This document shows, piece after piece, positions 15,905 to 25,668 of a stretch of 64,000 bases of DNA. The notes under the pieces were generated by a model. The model saw only the letters and a program-made list of their open reading frames with translations. It made no database searches and was not told the origin of the DNA. The stretch's first letter is position 1. Each line of letters begins with the position of its first letter. The DNA is from Pokkaliibacter sp. MBI-7 (GTDB lineage Bacteria > Pseudomonadota > Gammaproteobacteria > Pseudomonadales > Balneatricaceae), in assembly GCF_029846635.1 (NCBI RefSeq), contig NZ_JARVTG010000002.1, positions 1,901,501 through 1,965,500 of the forward strand. Reading direction: 5' to 3'. Made by a program: the position numbers and the translations under genes.

Positions 15905-16681
15905 TTAATCTGCCGATTCAGTGACCACCACATGCAGCTTTGTTCCCTGCTGCTCCACAACCGACCTCGCCGACAGCGACAGATCACTGTCCGACACAAT
16001 GGCATCCAGCTCTGACAGCGCGCATACCTTGAACGTCCCCACCTGACCGTACTTGGAAGAATCACTGACCAGTATGCTTTTCTGTGCAGCCCGCATGGCC
16101 GCCTGTTTAACCGGCACTTTGCTTTCACTGGGAGTGGACACACCACGACTGTCCCACGATGCCGTTGAGAGGAAGCATATATCCAGATTGAACTGCTCCA
16201 GCGTGCGAGCCGTCAGGGTGCCAACACAGGACTGATTATCCCGCGTCACCAGTCCACCGGTGTGATACAGCTCACACTCGGCAAACTCCGTCAGCAACGC
16301 TGCGATAGCAAAATCATTGGTCACTACCATGACATCAGGGCGCTGGCAAAGATGGCGCGCAATCTCCAGCGTCGTGGTGCCGGCATCAAGATAGATGCGG
16401 GCAGCAGGGCTAATCAGCGCTGCGGCGGCTTTGCCGATGCTGACTTTTTTGTGATGCTCCAGACCCTCTTTGGTCTTATGGGACGGCTCGGTGGTAATCA
16501 GCCTGCTGAGCTGAACACCACCCGACACCGATACCACCCGCCCCTGCGACTCCAGACTTTGTATATCCCGGCGCACGGTCATGTGAGACACCGCCAGCGT
16601 TTCAGTCAGCTCGGCAATGCTGATCACTTCTTTCTGAGTCAGCAGCGCAATGATCTTGCGCTGACGTTCTGCTGGTATCAT
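15905..16681 (-). CDS. DeoR-family regulator of the tetronate operon (YgbI-like)
   Basis: 258 residues. The N-terminal DeoR helix-turn-helix reads IPAERQRKIIALL ... ISIAELTETLAVSHMTVRRDIQSLE. The C-terminal DeoRC effector domain has IYLDAGTTTLEIARHL and VSDSSKYGQVGTF. It is divergent from ltnD, the arrangement of E. coli ygbI and ygbJ, so it very likely represses this operon until a tetronate or its phosphate appears. The ATG at 16681 is chosen over a TTG at 16693 because GAAGG would be only one to two bases from the TTG. Confidence 0.9.
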   Translation of the reverse strand: MIPAERQRKIIALLTQKEVISIAELTETLAVSHMTVRRDIQSLESQGRVVSVSGGVQLSRLITTEPSHKTKEGLEHHKKVSIGKAAAALISPAARIYLDAGTTTLEIARHLCQRPDVMVVTNDFAIAALLTEFAECELYHTGGLVTRDNQSCVGTLTARTLEQFNLDICFLSTASWDSRGVSTPSESKVPVKQAAMRAAQKSILVSDSSKYGQVGTFKVCALSELDAIVSDSDLSLSARSVVEQQGTKLHVVVTESAD

Positions 16682-17059
16682 GCCTGTTCTCAAACCTTCA
16701 CATCAACGAGAAGGCAATATACCACCGAACCCCGGCAGCAAGGCGAGCGCTCTGGCTGTGAAATATTGTTATTTTCCCATTTATTCAGCCATCCAGAACA
16801 GATGTAGCATGTATCCGTGCTCATACAACGTGACAATTTAACTTTTAATCACATTAATTAGTTGCATTTAGTTAAAATCACGCAGTATTATCCTGCCTTA
16901 TCAGGGCAATCTCAGCCAACTTAACAAAATATCACAGCCCAGTTCGTTCCCGTTGAGCTTGCATAAGGCCTTACTGATCCAACCCGCACCGCCCTGCCCA
17001 TCCAGACAATGCGGGAACAGGATCAAACAGATCACCTACAACGATAACAAGGTAGCCTA
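16682..17059. promoter_or_regulatory. Divergent promoter region, DeoR regulator / tetronate operon
   Basis: About 380 AT-rich bases. A plus-strand promoter fits TTGCAT (16862-16867), 18-bp spacer, TATTAT (16886-16891). Around it the word AATCAC recurs (TTTAATCACATTAA just upstream and TTAAAATCACG within the spacer), a possible pair of DeoR-type operator half sites. AACAAGGTAGCCTA stands before the ltnD ATG. Confidence 0.5.
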
Positions 17060-17968
17060 ATGACCACTTCTGCTTCTTCCGTCGGCGTCATCGGTCTCGG
17101 TTCCATGGGTATGGGAGCCGCACAATCCTGCATTCGCGCCGGTCTGCCTACCTATGGTTTTGACATCAATCCTGGCGCACTGGAGGCTTTGCATCATGCC
17201 GGTGCCAAAGCAGTAGCCGTTTCTGCCATAGAACTGGCCTCGCAGCTGGACTGTCTGGTCCTGCTGGTGGTCAATGCCGCTCAGGTCAATGCCATTCTGT
17301 TTGGTGAACAGGGCGTTGCCCCTCATCTGCGTCCCGGCACAGCAGTGATGATCTCCTCCACCATGTCGGCCGCCGATGCCATCGCCATTGAGCAACAACT
17401 AAATCAGTATCAACTGCTGATGCTGGATGCGCCGGTATCGGGCGGTGCAGCCAAAGCCGCCGCAGGCGCAATGACCGTCATGGCTTCCGGCAGTGACGAA
17501 GCCTTCGCCAGATTACAACCCGTACTGGATGCTGTTGCTGGCAAGGTCTACCGCATTGGTGATCAAATTGGTCTGGGGGCGACCGTCAAGGTGATTCACC
17601 AGCTACTGGCAGGTGTGCATATCGCCGCCGGTGCTGAAGCCATGGCCATGGCGGCCCGGGCGGGGATTCCGCTGGAGCTGATGTATGACGTGGTCACCAA
17701 CGCCGCAGGCAACTCCTGGATGTTTGAGAACCGCATGAAGCATGTCGTCGATGGCGACTACACCCCGCTGTCAGCAGTCGATATCTTCGTCAAGGATCTG
17801 AATCTGGTAGCGGATACGGCCAAGGTCCTGAAGTTTCCGACGCCTCTTGCCTCTACAGCACTCAACATGTTCACCAGCGCCAGCAATGCAGGCTATGGTA
17901 AAGAAGATGACAGCGCCGTGATCAAGATCTTCGCTGGCATTGAGCTGCCTGGCGTCAGCAAGGAGTGA
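17060..17968 (+). CDS. ltnD: L-threonate (2-hydroxy-tetronate) dehydrogenase
   Basis: 302 residues of the beta-hydroxyacid dehydrogenase family. The Rossmann motif GVIGLGSMGMGAA is at the N-terminus and the substrate motif LDAPVSGGAAKAAAG follows. The catalytic lysine is in GATVKVIHQ. Its place before otnK, otnC and otnI, as in the E. coli ygbJ cluster, identifies it as LtnD, which oxidises L-threonate to 2-oxo-tetronate with NAD+. First gene of a tight operon. Confidence 0.9.
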   Translation: MTTSASSVGVIGLGSMGMGAAQSCIRAGLPTYGFDINPGALEALHHAGAKAVAVSAIELASQLDCLVLLVVNAAQVNAILFGEQGVAPHLRPGTAVMISSTMSAADAIAIEQQLNQYQLLMLDAPVSGGAAKAAAGAMTVMASGSDEAFARLQPVLDAVAGKVYRIGDQIGLGATVKVIHQLLAGVHIAAGAEAMAMAARAGIPLELMYDVVTNAAGNSWMFENRMKHVVDGDYTPLSAVDIFVKDLNLVADTAKVLKFPTPLASTALNMFTSASNAGYGKEDDSAVIKIFAGIELPGVSKE

Positions 17969-17973
17969 GCGGC

Positions 17974-19275
17974 ATGATCACCTCTCAACGCTCCCCCATC
18001 AGACTCGGCGTCATCGCCGACGACTTCACCGGTGCCACCGATATTGCAGGCTTTCTGGTGCAGAATGGCGTCAGCACCGTGCAGCTGAGCGGCATTCCTG
18101 ATGCCCCTGTCACCGTTGACGCTCAGGCCATTGTCATCAGCCTCAAGATTCGCTCCTGCCCTGCCACTCAGGCCGTCGATACAGCGCTGCAGGCCCACGA
18201 ATGGTTACACAAAGCAGGCTGCAACCGTTTCTACTTCAAGTATTGCTCGACCTTCGACAGCACCGCTGCCGGGAACATTGGCCCTGTTACCGATGCCCTG
18301 CTGGATGCCTGTCAGCAGCCACTGGCGATTATTTGCCCGTCGCTACCGGTCAATGGACGGACGGTCTATCAGGGTCATCTGTTTGTATTTGATCAGCTCC
18401 TCAGTGAGTCAGGGATGCGCCATCACCCGGTGACCCCCATGACCGACAGCCATCTGGGCCGGGTCATTGAAGCGCAGGCGCGCGGTCAGGCCGGACTGGT
18501 CAGCTATGACGTTATCAGGCACGGCAGCGCTGTGATTGCCGAACGCCTGCAGGAGCTGACGGAACAGGGTAAACGTTACGCAGTCATGGACACGCTGCAG
18601 GAACAGCACCTGCTCGATATCGCCGCAGCCGTTATCGACCAGCCACTGGTTACCGGCGGCTCAGGGCTCGCTATCGGGCTGGCCAGACTGATGGCCGCGG
18701 AAGACGCGGCTCAGAATCATGCCGCTGAAGCGGAAGGCCGCCCGGCGCCAAGCCCAAGCCTCATCCTGTCCGGCTCCTGCTCTGAGATGACCAACCGACA
18801 GGTCAATCATTATCTGCCTCTGGCGGCACATCGCATGATCGATATTCAACGCTGTCTGGAAGATGGTCCCGCCTATCTGCTGGAGCTGCAGCAATGGAGT
18901 ACCGAACAGGCCCTGCAAGCCTATCAGCAGGGTCAGCCTGCACCGCTGCTGTACGCGACGGCCACGCCTGATCAGGTCAGTGCGACGCAACAGGCCTATG
19001 GTGCAGAACGCGCCAGTCAGGCCATTGAAACTCTGTTTGGCCAGCTGGCAGTCGGTGTTTACCAGCAGGGTGTGCGCAACTTCATCATCGCCGGCGGGGA
19101 AACCTCCAGCAGCGTCACTCAGGCACTGGCCGTCAACGCCTTCCATATTGGCCCGCAGATAGCGCCGGGCGTGCCCTGGGTACGCGCCACCGACCGCCCG
19201 CTGTCAATGGCGCTCAAGTCCGGCAATTTCGGTAGTGAAAGTTTCTTCAGCCGCGCTCAGGAGTTCCTGCAATGA
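17974..19275 (+). CDS. otnK: 3-oxo-tetronate kinase
   Basis: 433 residues of the DUF1537 kinase family. The N-terminal motif GVIADDFTGATDIAGFL carries the substrate-binding aspartates, and the C-terminal nucleotide-binding glycine loop is IIAGGETSSSV. It phosphorylates 3-oxo-tetronate to the 4-phosphate. The ATG at 17974, with GGAG eight bases upstream, is preferred to the GTG at 17965 that overlaps ltnD's stop. The stop overlaps otnC by four bases. Confidence 0.92.
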   Translation: MITSQRSPIRLGVIADDFTGATDIAGFLVQNGVSTVQLSGIPDAPVTVDAQAIVISLKIRSCPATQAVDTALQAHEWLHKAGCNRFYFKYCSTFDSTAAGNIGPVTDALLDACQQPLAIICPSLPVNGRTVYQGHLFVFDQLLSESGMRHHPVTPMTDSHLGRVIEAQARGQAGLVSYDVIRHGSAVIAERLQELTEQGKRYAVMDTLQEQHLLDIAAAVIDQPLVTGGSGLAIGLARLMAAEDAAQNHAAEAEGRPAPSPSLILSGSCSEMTNRQVNHYLPLAAHRMIDIQRCLEDGPAYLLELQQWSTEQALQAYQQGQPAPLLYATATPDQVSATQQAYGAERASQAIETLFGQLAVGVYQQGVRNFIIAGGETSSSVTQALAVNAFHIGPQIAPGVPWVRATDRPLSMALKSGNFGSESFFSRAQEFLQ

Positions 19276-19904
19276 ACGAGCATGATACCCGTCAGGCCAT
19301 GGTCGAGCTGGGCCTGTCCCTGTTCAATCGCGGCTATGCCACCGGCGGCTCCGGCAACCTGTCGGCCCGACTGGATGATGGCCGCATTATCGCCACGCCT
19401 ACCAATTCCTGCCTCGGCCGTCTGCAGGCGGAGCGCCTGTCACTGGTGGACGAGGAAGGCCGTCACCTCCAAGGCGACAAGCCCACCAAGGAGCTGAACT
19501 TCCACTTGTCGCTGTACCAGAATGACCCCGGCAAGCGCGCCGTGGTGCATCTGCACTGCACCTATCTGACCGCCCTGTCCTGTCTGGAGGGTCTGGACAG
19601 CAGCAATGTTATTCGCCCTTTTACGCCTTATTACGTCATGCGTGTCGGTCAGCTGCCGCTGATCCCTTATTACCACCCGGGAGATGAGCGCATCGCCCGT
19701 GATCTGGGCGAACAGGCGCGCGATTACAATGCCTTTCTGCTGGCCAATCACGGCCCGGTCGTCACCGGCCGTGACCTGTACCACGCCGTGGACAATATGG
19801 AAGAGCTGGAAGAAACCGCGCGGCTGGCACTGCTGCTGTCTCAGCAGCGAGTGCGTTATCTGAGTGAACAGGAAGTCCTTGAATTAAGCCGGAGGAAAGT
19901 CTGA
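19272..19904 (+). CDS. otnC: 3-oxo-tetronate 4-phosphate decarboxylase
   Basis: 210 residues of the class II aldolase/adducin family. Seen are GGSGNLSARL, the metal histidines in VVHLHCTY, and NHGPVVTG. The family's Zn-dependent chemistry here removes CO2 from 3-oxo-tetronate 4-phosphate to give dihydroxyacetone phosphate, linking the pathway to glycolysis. Both ends overlap neighbouring genes (ATGA with otnK, a single base with otnI). Confidence 0.92.
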   Translation: MNEHDTRQAMVELGLSLFNRGYATGGSGNLSARLDDGRIIATPTNSCLGRLQAERLSLVDEEGRHLQGDKPTKELNFHLSLYQNDPGKRAVVHLHCTYLTALSCLEGLDSSNVIRPFTPYYVMRVGQLPLIPYYHPGDERIARDLGEQARDYNAFLLANHGPVVTGRDLYHAVDNMEELEETARLALLLSQQRVRYLSEQEVLELSRRKV

Positions 19905-20680
19905 TGCGTCTGGCAGCCAACCTTACCATGCTGTTCAACGAAGTCCCTTTCATGCAACGCTTCGCGCTGGCCGCTGAACAGGGTTTCAAAGCCGTAGAGT
20001 TTCTTTTCCCCTACGAGTTTGATGCCGGGCTGCTGGCGCAGGAGCTGCACCGGCATGGCCTGACCCAGGCCTTGTTCAACATGCCACCGGGCGACTGGGC
20101 GGCAGGCGAGCGCGGTATGGCAGCGATACCTGAGCGTGAGGAAGAATTTCGCAGCCATCTGCCGACCGTACTGAAATACGCGCAGGCATTGCAGTGCAAA
20201 CAGGTCCATGCCATGGCGGGAATAGTGCCAGCCGGAGCACAACGAGCAGATTATGAGGCGACCTTCATCGCCAACCTGCGCCATGCTGCTGACTTTTTTG
20301 CACCTCACGGCATCAGGGTCCTGACTGAACCCCTCAATCAGCGTGACATGCCGGGCTACTTTATCAGCCATCAGCGTCAGGCGGCGGCACTGATAGACCA
20401 GATCGGCCGCGCCAACGTCGGGCTGCAGTTTGACTGCTACCACGCGCAGATCATGGACGGCGACCTGAGCCACCTGATCAGGTCACTGCTGCCCTATATC
20501 GCCCATATCCAGATCGCTTCTGTCCCACAACGCAATGAACCGGATCAGGGCGAACTGAATTATCCCTACCTGTTCCAGCATCTGGAGCGGCTGGGCTATC
20601 AGGGATGGATAGGTTGTGAATACAAACCTGCCTCCACCACGCTGGATGGACTGGGGTGGGCTCAACCTTATCTGAGCTGA
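19904..20680 (+). CDS. otnI: 2-oxo-tetronate isomerase
   Basis: 258 residues of the hydroxypyruvate isomerase (Hyi)-like TIM-barrel family. It begins MRLAANLTMLFNEVPF and has VLTEPLNQRDMPGYF (metal glutamate), LQFDCYHAQIMDGDL and IGCEYKPASTT. It converts 2-oxo-tetronate to 3-oxo-tetronate, between LtnD and OtnK. Its ATG overlaps the otnC stop, with GGAGGAAA upstream. Confidence 0.92.
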   Translation: MRLAANLTMLFNEVPFMQRFALAAEQGFKAVEFLFPYEFDAGLLAQELHRHGLTQALFNMPPGDWAAGERGMAAIPEREEEFRSHLPTVLKYAQALQCKQVHAMAGIVPAGAQRADYEATFIANLRHAADFFAPHGIRVLTEPLNQRDMPGYFISHQRQAAALIDQIGRANVGLQFDCYHAQIMDGDLSHLIRSLLPYIAHIQIASVPQRNEPDQGELNYPYLFQHLERLGYQGWIGCEYKPASTTLDGLGWAQPYLS

Positions 20681-20793
20681 CCCGCCATCGGTCGCCACCG
20701 AAGTAAAGAGCAAACGTCATAACAACAACAATGACAGCAGTCTGACGGCTGACCTGTTCGGGTCTGCTCATGCCTGCTTACGAGGTTCTAACG

Positions 20794-22260
20794 ATGAATA
20801 CCACTCTGATTGGTGTACTGCTGGGCATGATCGCCCTTCTGTTTATGGTGCTGCGCACCCGCATTCACGTTTTCCCGGCCATGGTCATCGCCACGCTGAT
20901 CATGGGCCTGTTTGCTGGCATGGCGCCGGCAGATCTGACCAAAACACTGACCACCGGTTTTGGCAATACGCTGTCATCCATTGGGCTGATTATCGGTTTT
21001 GGCGTCATGATGGGCGCCTGCTTCGAGATTTCCGGTGCCGCCAAACGCATGGCCAAAACCTTCATCAAGATCTTTGGCAGAGGCCGCGAGGACATCGCTC
21101 TGGGTGTGACCGGGCTGGTGGTCTCCATACCCGTATTCTGTGACTCGGCCTATATCCTGCTGCAGTCACTGGTAAGGGCCATATCGCGCAACACCGGCAA
21201 ATCGGCGGTCGGACTGGGCGCTGCGCTGGCCATTGGTCTGCTCATTACCCATGCCATGGTACCGCCCACGCCAGGCCCGGTCGGTGTGGCCGGTATTCTC
21301 AATGTGGATATCGGTAGCTTTATGCTGTGGGGTATTGTGATCTCCATCCCCATGCTGCTGGTCACCCTGCTGTACACCCGTCGAATCGGCGAACAGTTCT
21401 TCCGCATGCCTGCCGCAGATGGCAGCTGGATTCTGTCACGAGCAGGCATCGACAGCGCTGAACAGATCAATGATATGGATGACAAGGATCTGCCCGGTAA
21501 CCTGCTGGCCTTCAGCCCCATTGTGCTGCCCATCATCCTGATCCTGATCCGCACCCTCTTCCCCAACGTGCCCGGGCTGGCAGGTGATGTGATTCAACTG
21601 GTGGGACATCCTGTGATCGCTGTCGGTATCGGCGTGCTGATCGCCGTGTACGGTCTGACCGGCAAGCTGTCGCGTGAAGAAATCTTCACGGCCATGGATC
21701 GTGGCGTGTCTGAGACGGGCATCATCCTGCTGGTTACCGGTGCAGGCGGCGCCATGGGTGCCATCCTGAAAGCATCCGGTGCGGGCGATGCCATCGCCTC
21801 ATCCGTGGTCGCTTCCGGCCTGCCCGGCATCATGATTCCCCTGTTCATTTCTGCGCTGCTGCGTGCCGTTCAGGGTTCAGCCACCGTCAGTATGATCACT
21901 ACCGCATCCATCACTGCCCCATTGATTGCAGGGCTGCAACTCGACCCGCTGTTTGTTGCACTGGCCTGTGCGGTCGGTACAGTGGGCTTCAGCCACTTCA
22001 ACGACTCCTACTTCCATGTGGTCACCCGTACTCTGGGGATCAGTGACACCCGCTCACAGCTGCGCATCTGGAGCGTGACCGCCACTATCGCCGGGGGCAC
22101 AGGTGCCACCATGGTGGTGGTACTCAATCTGCTGTTCGGCTCTGGCGGTACCGCGTTTGACCCGGTCGTGCCCGTCATCCTGACGCTGGTATTGCTGGCG
22201 CTGGGGCGTAAACGCGAAAACATCACACTGCAGGGCGTCACCAGCAAGCAAGGTGTCTGA
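20794..22260 (+). CDS. GntP-family permease (YgbN-like), tetronate importer
   Basis: 488 residues with about twelve to fourteen hydrophobic segments. Family motifs include GFGVMMGACFEISGAAKRMAK, IPVFCDSAYILL and GFSHFNDSYFHVVTR. GntP transporters move gluconate and related aldonates with protons. Position at the end of the threonate/erythronate operon makes C4 aldonates the likely cargo. The ATG at 20794 has GAGG eight bases before it; an upstream ATG at 20770 lacks a ribosome site. Confidence 0.9.
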   Translation: MNTTLIGVLLGMIALLFMVLRTRIHVFPAMVIATLIMGLFAGMAPADLTKTLTTGFGNTLSSIGLIIGFGVMMGACFEISGAAKRMAKTFIKIFGRGREDIALGVTGLVVSIPVFCDSAYILLQSLVRAISRNTGKSAVGLGAALAIGLLITHAMVPPTPGPVGVAGILNVDIGSFMLWGIVISIPMLLVTLLYTRRIGEQFFRMPAADGSWILSRAGIDSAEQINDMDDKDLPGNLLAFSPIVLPIILILIRTLFPNVPGLAGDVIQLVGHPVIAVGIGVLIAVYGLTGKLSREEIFTAMDRGVSETGIILLVTGAGGAMGAILKASGAGDAIASSVVASGLPGIMIPLFISALLRAVQGSATVSMITTASITAPLIAGLQLDPLFVALACAVGTVGFSHFNDSYFHVVTRTLGISDTRSQLRIWSVTATIAGGTGATMVVVLNLLFGSGGTAFDPVVPVILTLVLLALGRKRENITLQGVTSKQGV

Positions 22261-22283
22261 TGTTCATCTGACCAACCGTAAAT

Positions 22284-22314
22284 AAAAATCCGGCGGGAAA
22301 CCCGCCGGATTTTT
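22284..22314. terminator. Bidirectional terminator after the permease
   Basis: Stem AAAATCCGGCGGG with CCCGCCGGATTTT around a three-base loop, T run on both strands. It ends the tetronate operon and the convergent dehydrogenase gene. Confidence 0.9.
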
Positions 22315-22370
22315 TCTTTTGACGCAAAGTCTGAAAGTACAGCGATGATCACCACACTGTCAGATGCAGG

Positions 22371-23327
22371 TCATACTACTCGCCGCACCAGCTGCCCCTG
22401 ATGCCAGCCACGCAGATTCTCCTTCAACTGGGTCACCATACGCTGCCGCGATTCCACCGTGGCCCAGGCGTTGTGAGGAGTAACAATCAGGTTATCAAGC
22501 GGTTCATCCAGCAGGATGTTGCCTTCTCGGGGTGGCTCCACACTCAGTACATCAGTTGCCGCCGCGGCAATGATGCCGTGCTTCACCGCCTGATGCAGAT
22601 CCTGTTCGTTGACGATGCCACCACGGGCCGTATTGACCAGCATGGCGCGGGTTTTCATCAACCCCAGACGACGGGCATCAATCAGATTGCGGGTGGCGTC
22701 TGTCAACGGGCAATGCAGGGTCAGGAAGTCAACCTGAGGTAACAGCGTATCCAGCTCGATGCGTCCGTCTGTTGCTTCGGTGCCGGGGCGGGCAGCGACC
22801 AGCACCTTCATACCAAAAGCCTTTGCCAGATGGGCTACCGCCTGCCCCAGCTCACCATAGCCAATGATCCCCAGCGTCTTGCCCGCCAGTTCGCCCATCG
22901 GGTAGTCCGCCAGACAGAAGGTGCTGCTTTTCTGCCAGCGCCCTTCAGCGATATCGGCCTGATACCAGGTAAACCGGGTTGCCAGTACCAGCATCAGCAT
23001 CAGCGTATGCTGAGCCACTGCGGGCGTACCGTATCCCTGACAGTTGCAGACCGGGATGCCGCGCGCCTGTGCCGCCTGCAACTCCACATTATTGGTGCCG
23101 GTGGCTGAGACGAGAATCAGCTTGAGGTCAGGCAGCGCCTGAATAGTGTCAGCCGTCAGTACCACCTTGTTGACGATAGCGACCGTGGCCCCCTGCAGGC
23201 GTTCCAGCACCTGTTCCGGCCGGGTGCCGGGATACTTCACGTAGCTCAGACCCGGCAGATGCAATCCACGCATATCGAGATCACCAAAATCCAGACTCGC
23301 TTCATCAAGAAAGACAATACTCGACAT
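22371..23327 (-). CDS. D-2-hydroxyacid dehydrogenase (glycerate/hydroxypyruvate-type)
   Basis: 318 residues. The NAD-binding motif is GIIGYGELGQAVA. The catalytic set is visible: arginine in NTARGGIVNE, glutamate in VEPPREGN and histidine in TPHNAWATVESR. Closest in pattern to HprA/GyaR glycerate dehydrogenases. The ATG at 23327 (MSSIVFLDEA) is chosen; the open frame extends to 23420 without family similarity. It is convergent with the tetronate operon and may act on a related hydroxy acid. Confidence 0.87.
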   Translation of the reverse strand: MSSIVFLDEASLDFGDLDMRGLHLPGLSYVKYPGTRPEQVLERLQGATVAIVNKVVLTADTIQALPDLKLILVSATGTNNVELQAAQARGIPVCNCQGYGTPAVAQHTLMLMLVLATRFTWYQADIAEGRWQKSSTFCLADYPMGELAGKTLGIIGYGELGQAVAHLAKAFGMKVLVAARPGTEATDGRIELDTLLPQVDFLTLHCPLTDATRNLIDARRLGLMKTRAMLVNTARGGIVNEQDLHQAVKHGIIAAAATDVLSVEPPREGNILLDEPLDNLIVTPHNAWATVESRQRMVTQLKENLRGWHQGQLVRRVV

Positions 23328-23470
23328 GGGCTCATTCGCTCCTTGGTATCGATAGAAAAGTAGGGAAACAAGATAACCGTCCGGCAGCCCCTGTGGTACA
23401 GGCACTGCACCACGCAACATCGGTCATGCAATGTTCGCCACACCACAGAGCACTGGCTCAACGAACCGCG

Positions 23471-24346
23471 TTACAGACCTGAAGACAGTTGGGGCAAGGC
23501 CAGATCAGCCGCCAGCGGCAGTTTGAAATGCAGCAGATCATCAGCTCGGGTCTTGCCCATATTGATGGCAATCATCGGCTTGCCCAGCTCATGGGCGCGC
23601 CGGCAAAACCGGAAGCTGGAAAACACCATCAGCGACGTACCGATCACCAGCACACCATCTGCCGCCTCCAGTGCAGCAAAAGAGCGATCAACCCGCTCGC
23701 GGGGTACATGATCACCGTAGAACACCACATCGGGCTTAAGAATGCCGTTACAGGCAGGGCAATCGACCACCCGGAAGCGACTGAAATCGATCCCATCCAG
23801 ATCCGCGTCACCATCCGGCGCGGTGTCCGCGCGCATGGCCGCATAATCCGGGTTGAGCAGCGCCATGTGCTGGTGATGCTCATCCCGCGGCATCAGCAGG
23901 CCACAGGACATGCAACGAATATCAGCGGAACGCCCGTGCAGATCGACCACCTGCTGGCTGCCTGCTTTCTGATGCAGGCCATCGACGTTCTGTGTCACCA
24001 GCAACTCCACCCTGCCTCGCTGCTCCCAGTCTGCCAGCGCGCTGTGTGCGGCATTGGGCTGCGCCCGCGACATCACCGGCCAGCCCACCAGACTGCGCGC
24101 CCAAAAGCGCTGACGACAGGCTGGCTGCTTCATGAAGTCCGCGTGCTGAACGGGAGGGTTGCGCTTCCAGTTACCTTCGTGGTCACGATAGTCGGGAATT
24201 CCCGAGGCGGTGCTGATACCGGCCCCGGTAATCACAAACAGGCGAGGATGGCTGCGCAGCCAGTCGGATGTTCTGGCGAACAGCGCTTCACGGCTTTGTG
24301 CCGTTGTCACTGACTCTTCACTGCTTACTGCGTCCTGACCATTCAT
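23471..24346 (-). CDS. SIR2-family NAD-dependent protein deacylase
   Basis: 291 residues. NAD-binding motif FVITGAGISTASGIPDYRD, then TQNVDGLHQKAG, catalytic histidine in VDLHGR, and two Cys pairs (CMSC and CPAC) for the structural zinc. The overall pattern, with NWKRNPP, fits the class II (SIRT4-like) sirtuins more than E. coli CobB. GGAAAG precedes the ATG at 24346. It probably removes acyl groups from lysines. Confidence 0.9.
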   Translation of the reverse strand: MNGQDAVSSEESVTTAQSREALFARTSDWLRSHPRLFVITGAGISTASGIPDYRDHEGNWKRNPPVQHADFMKQPACRQRFWARSLVGWPVMSRAQPNAAHSALADWEQRGRVELLVTQNVDGLHQKAGSQQVVDLHGRSADIRCMSCGLLMPRDEHHQHMALLNPDYAAMRADTAPDGDADLDGIDFSRFRVVDCPACNGILKPDVVFYGDHVPRERVDRSFAALEAADGVLVIGTSLMVFSSFRFCRRAHELGKPMIAINMGKTRADDLLHFKLPLAADLALPQLSSGL

Positions 24347-24391
24347 GCTGCTTTCCTTTATCTGACCGGCCGGCCTGAACACGCGGCTTGC

Positions 24392-25075
24392 TTACCAGGC
24401 GTTTTCATCCACACCCATTTTGCCGAGAAACTGCCGATGGCTGGCCATTTCTGCCTCGGTAGGCTGCAGCACCGGGATGGCTGCCTTCCGCACTACCCGA
24501 CGGATAATACCGGCATCATCCTCACCTTCCCCCTCACCCGCCAGCATCAGGCTGGTCTGGCCACCGGTCATCAGCAGATACACATCAGCCAGAATCTCGG
24601 AGTCAAGCAAGGCGCCGTGCAGGGTACGCCCGGAGTTATCGACGCCCAGACGACGGCACAACGCATCGAGGTTGTTCTTCTGCCCCGGGTACATCTTGCG
24701 TGCCATCGCCAGCGTATCGGTGATGGTACAAATCTCATCGATACGCTGCAGCGCCGGGTTGTACATCTTCAGTTCATGATTGAGGAAGCCCACGTCGAAA
24801 GGTGCATTGTGGATGATCAGCTCGGCACCGGTTACAAACGCCAGAAAGTCGTCGACAACGGCAGCAAACTTGGGCTTATCAATCAGGAATTCGTCGGTAA
24901 TACCGTGGACGGCCACCGCTTCCGGGTCCACCTCTCGCTCAGGATTGATATAAACGTGAAAGTGGCGGTTGGTGTGCTTGCGGTCCACCAGCTCGACACA
25001 ACCGATTTCCACCAGACGATGGCCTTGCAGGGGGTCGATACCGGTGGTTTCGGTATCCAGAATTATCTGTCTCAT
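24392..25075 (-). CDS. dnaQ: DNA polymerase III epsilon (proofreading 3'-5' exonuclease)
   Basis: 227 residues. DEDDh exonuclease motifs: LDTETTGIDP near the start, HNAPFDVGFLNHEL in the middle and HGALLDSEILADVY as motif III. A C-terminal tail for alpha-subunit binding follows. It neighbours rnhA, as in many gammaproteobacteria, but on the same strand rather than divergent as in E. coli; the same-strand order is that of Pseudomonas. Confidence 0.96.
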   Translation of the reverse strand: MRQIILDTETTGIDPLQGHRLVEIGCVELVDRKHTNRHFHVYINPEREVDPEAVAVHGITDEFLIDKPKFAAVVDDFLAFVTGAELIIHNAPFDVGFLNHELKMYNPALQRIDEICTITDTLAMARKMYPGQKNNLDALCRRLGVDNSGRTLHGALLDSEILADVYLLMTGGQTSLMLAGEGEGEDDAGIIRRVVRKAAIPVLQPTEAEMASHRQFLGKMGVDENAW

Positions 25076-25159
25076 GGGGTTCGCTCTGCTCCTGCTTCCA
25101 CCGCCTCACTACCTCTAACAGACTGGGCGGAAATTATTGCGGTGGGATGAACATCAAGA

Positions 25160-25187
25160 TGATGACCTGCAACGCAACAGGTCATCA
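25160..25187 (-). terminator. Hairpin after rnhA
   Basis: Perfect 10-bp stem TGATGACCTG / CAGGTCATCA with an eight-base loop, between the rnhA stop and dnaQ; no T run. Confidence 0.45.
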
Positions 25188-25203
25188 GAAATAATAGATC
25201 AGA

Positions 25204-25668
25204 TCACCTGGCACGTTCTTCAGCCAGCGCCTGCTCCAGTCCCTGATTGGCCAGCTGGTCTGCCAGCTCATTGCCTTCATGGCCGGCGTGGCCCTTGACC
25301 CAGTGCCAGCGCACATCATGCCGCTGGGTTTGCTCATCCAGTGCCTGCCACAAGTCCTTGTTCTTCACCGGCTCCTTGCTGGCCGTCTTCCAGCCCTTGG
25401 CTTTCCAGCCTTTCAGCCAGCTCTGAATACCCTGCTGCACATAGCGGGAGTCGGTAAACAGATCCACGGGACAGGGCCGTTTCAGTGCCCGAAGCGCTTC
25501 AATGGCAGCCATCAGCTCCATACGGTTGTTGGTCGTATGTGGTTCACCGCCACACAGCGTACGCTCCACGCCACGGTAACGCATGGCGGCTCCCCAGCCA
25601 CCAGGGCCGGGGTTACCACGACAGGCGCCATCGGTATAAATCACTACTCGTTGAGATTCAGTTGTCAC
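25204..25668 (-). CDS. rnhA: Ribonuclease HI
   Basis: 154 residues. Catalytic D-E-D-D residues lie in YTDGACRGNPGPGGW, NNRMELMAAIEAL, DLFTDSRYV and GNELADQLA. The basic protrusion KGWKAKGWKTASKEPVKN is present. It cleaves RNA in RNA-DNA hybrids. The start overlaps the upstream methyltransferase by 11 bases. Confidence 0.97.
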   Translation of the reverse strand: MTTESQRVVIYTDGACRGNPGPGGWGAAMRYRGVERTLCGGEPHTTNNRMELMAAIEALRALKRPCPVDLFTDSRYVQQGIQSWLKGWKAKGWKTASKEPVKNKDLWQALDEQTQRHDVRWHWVKGHAGHEGNELADQLANQGLEQALAEERAR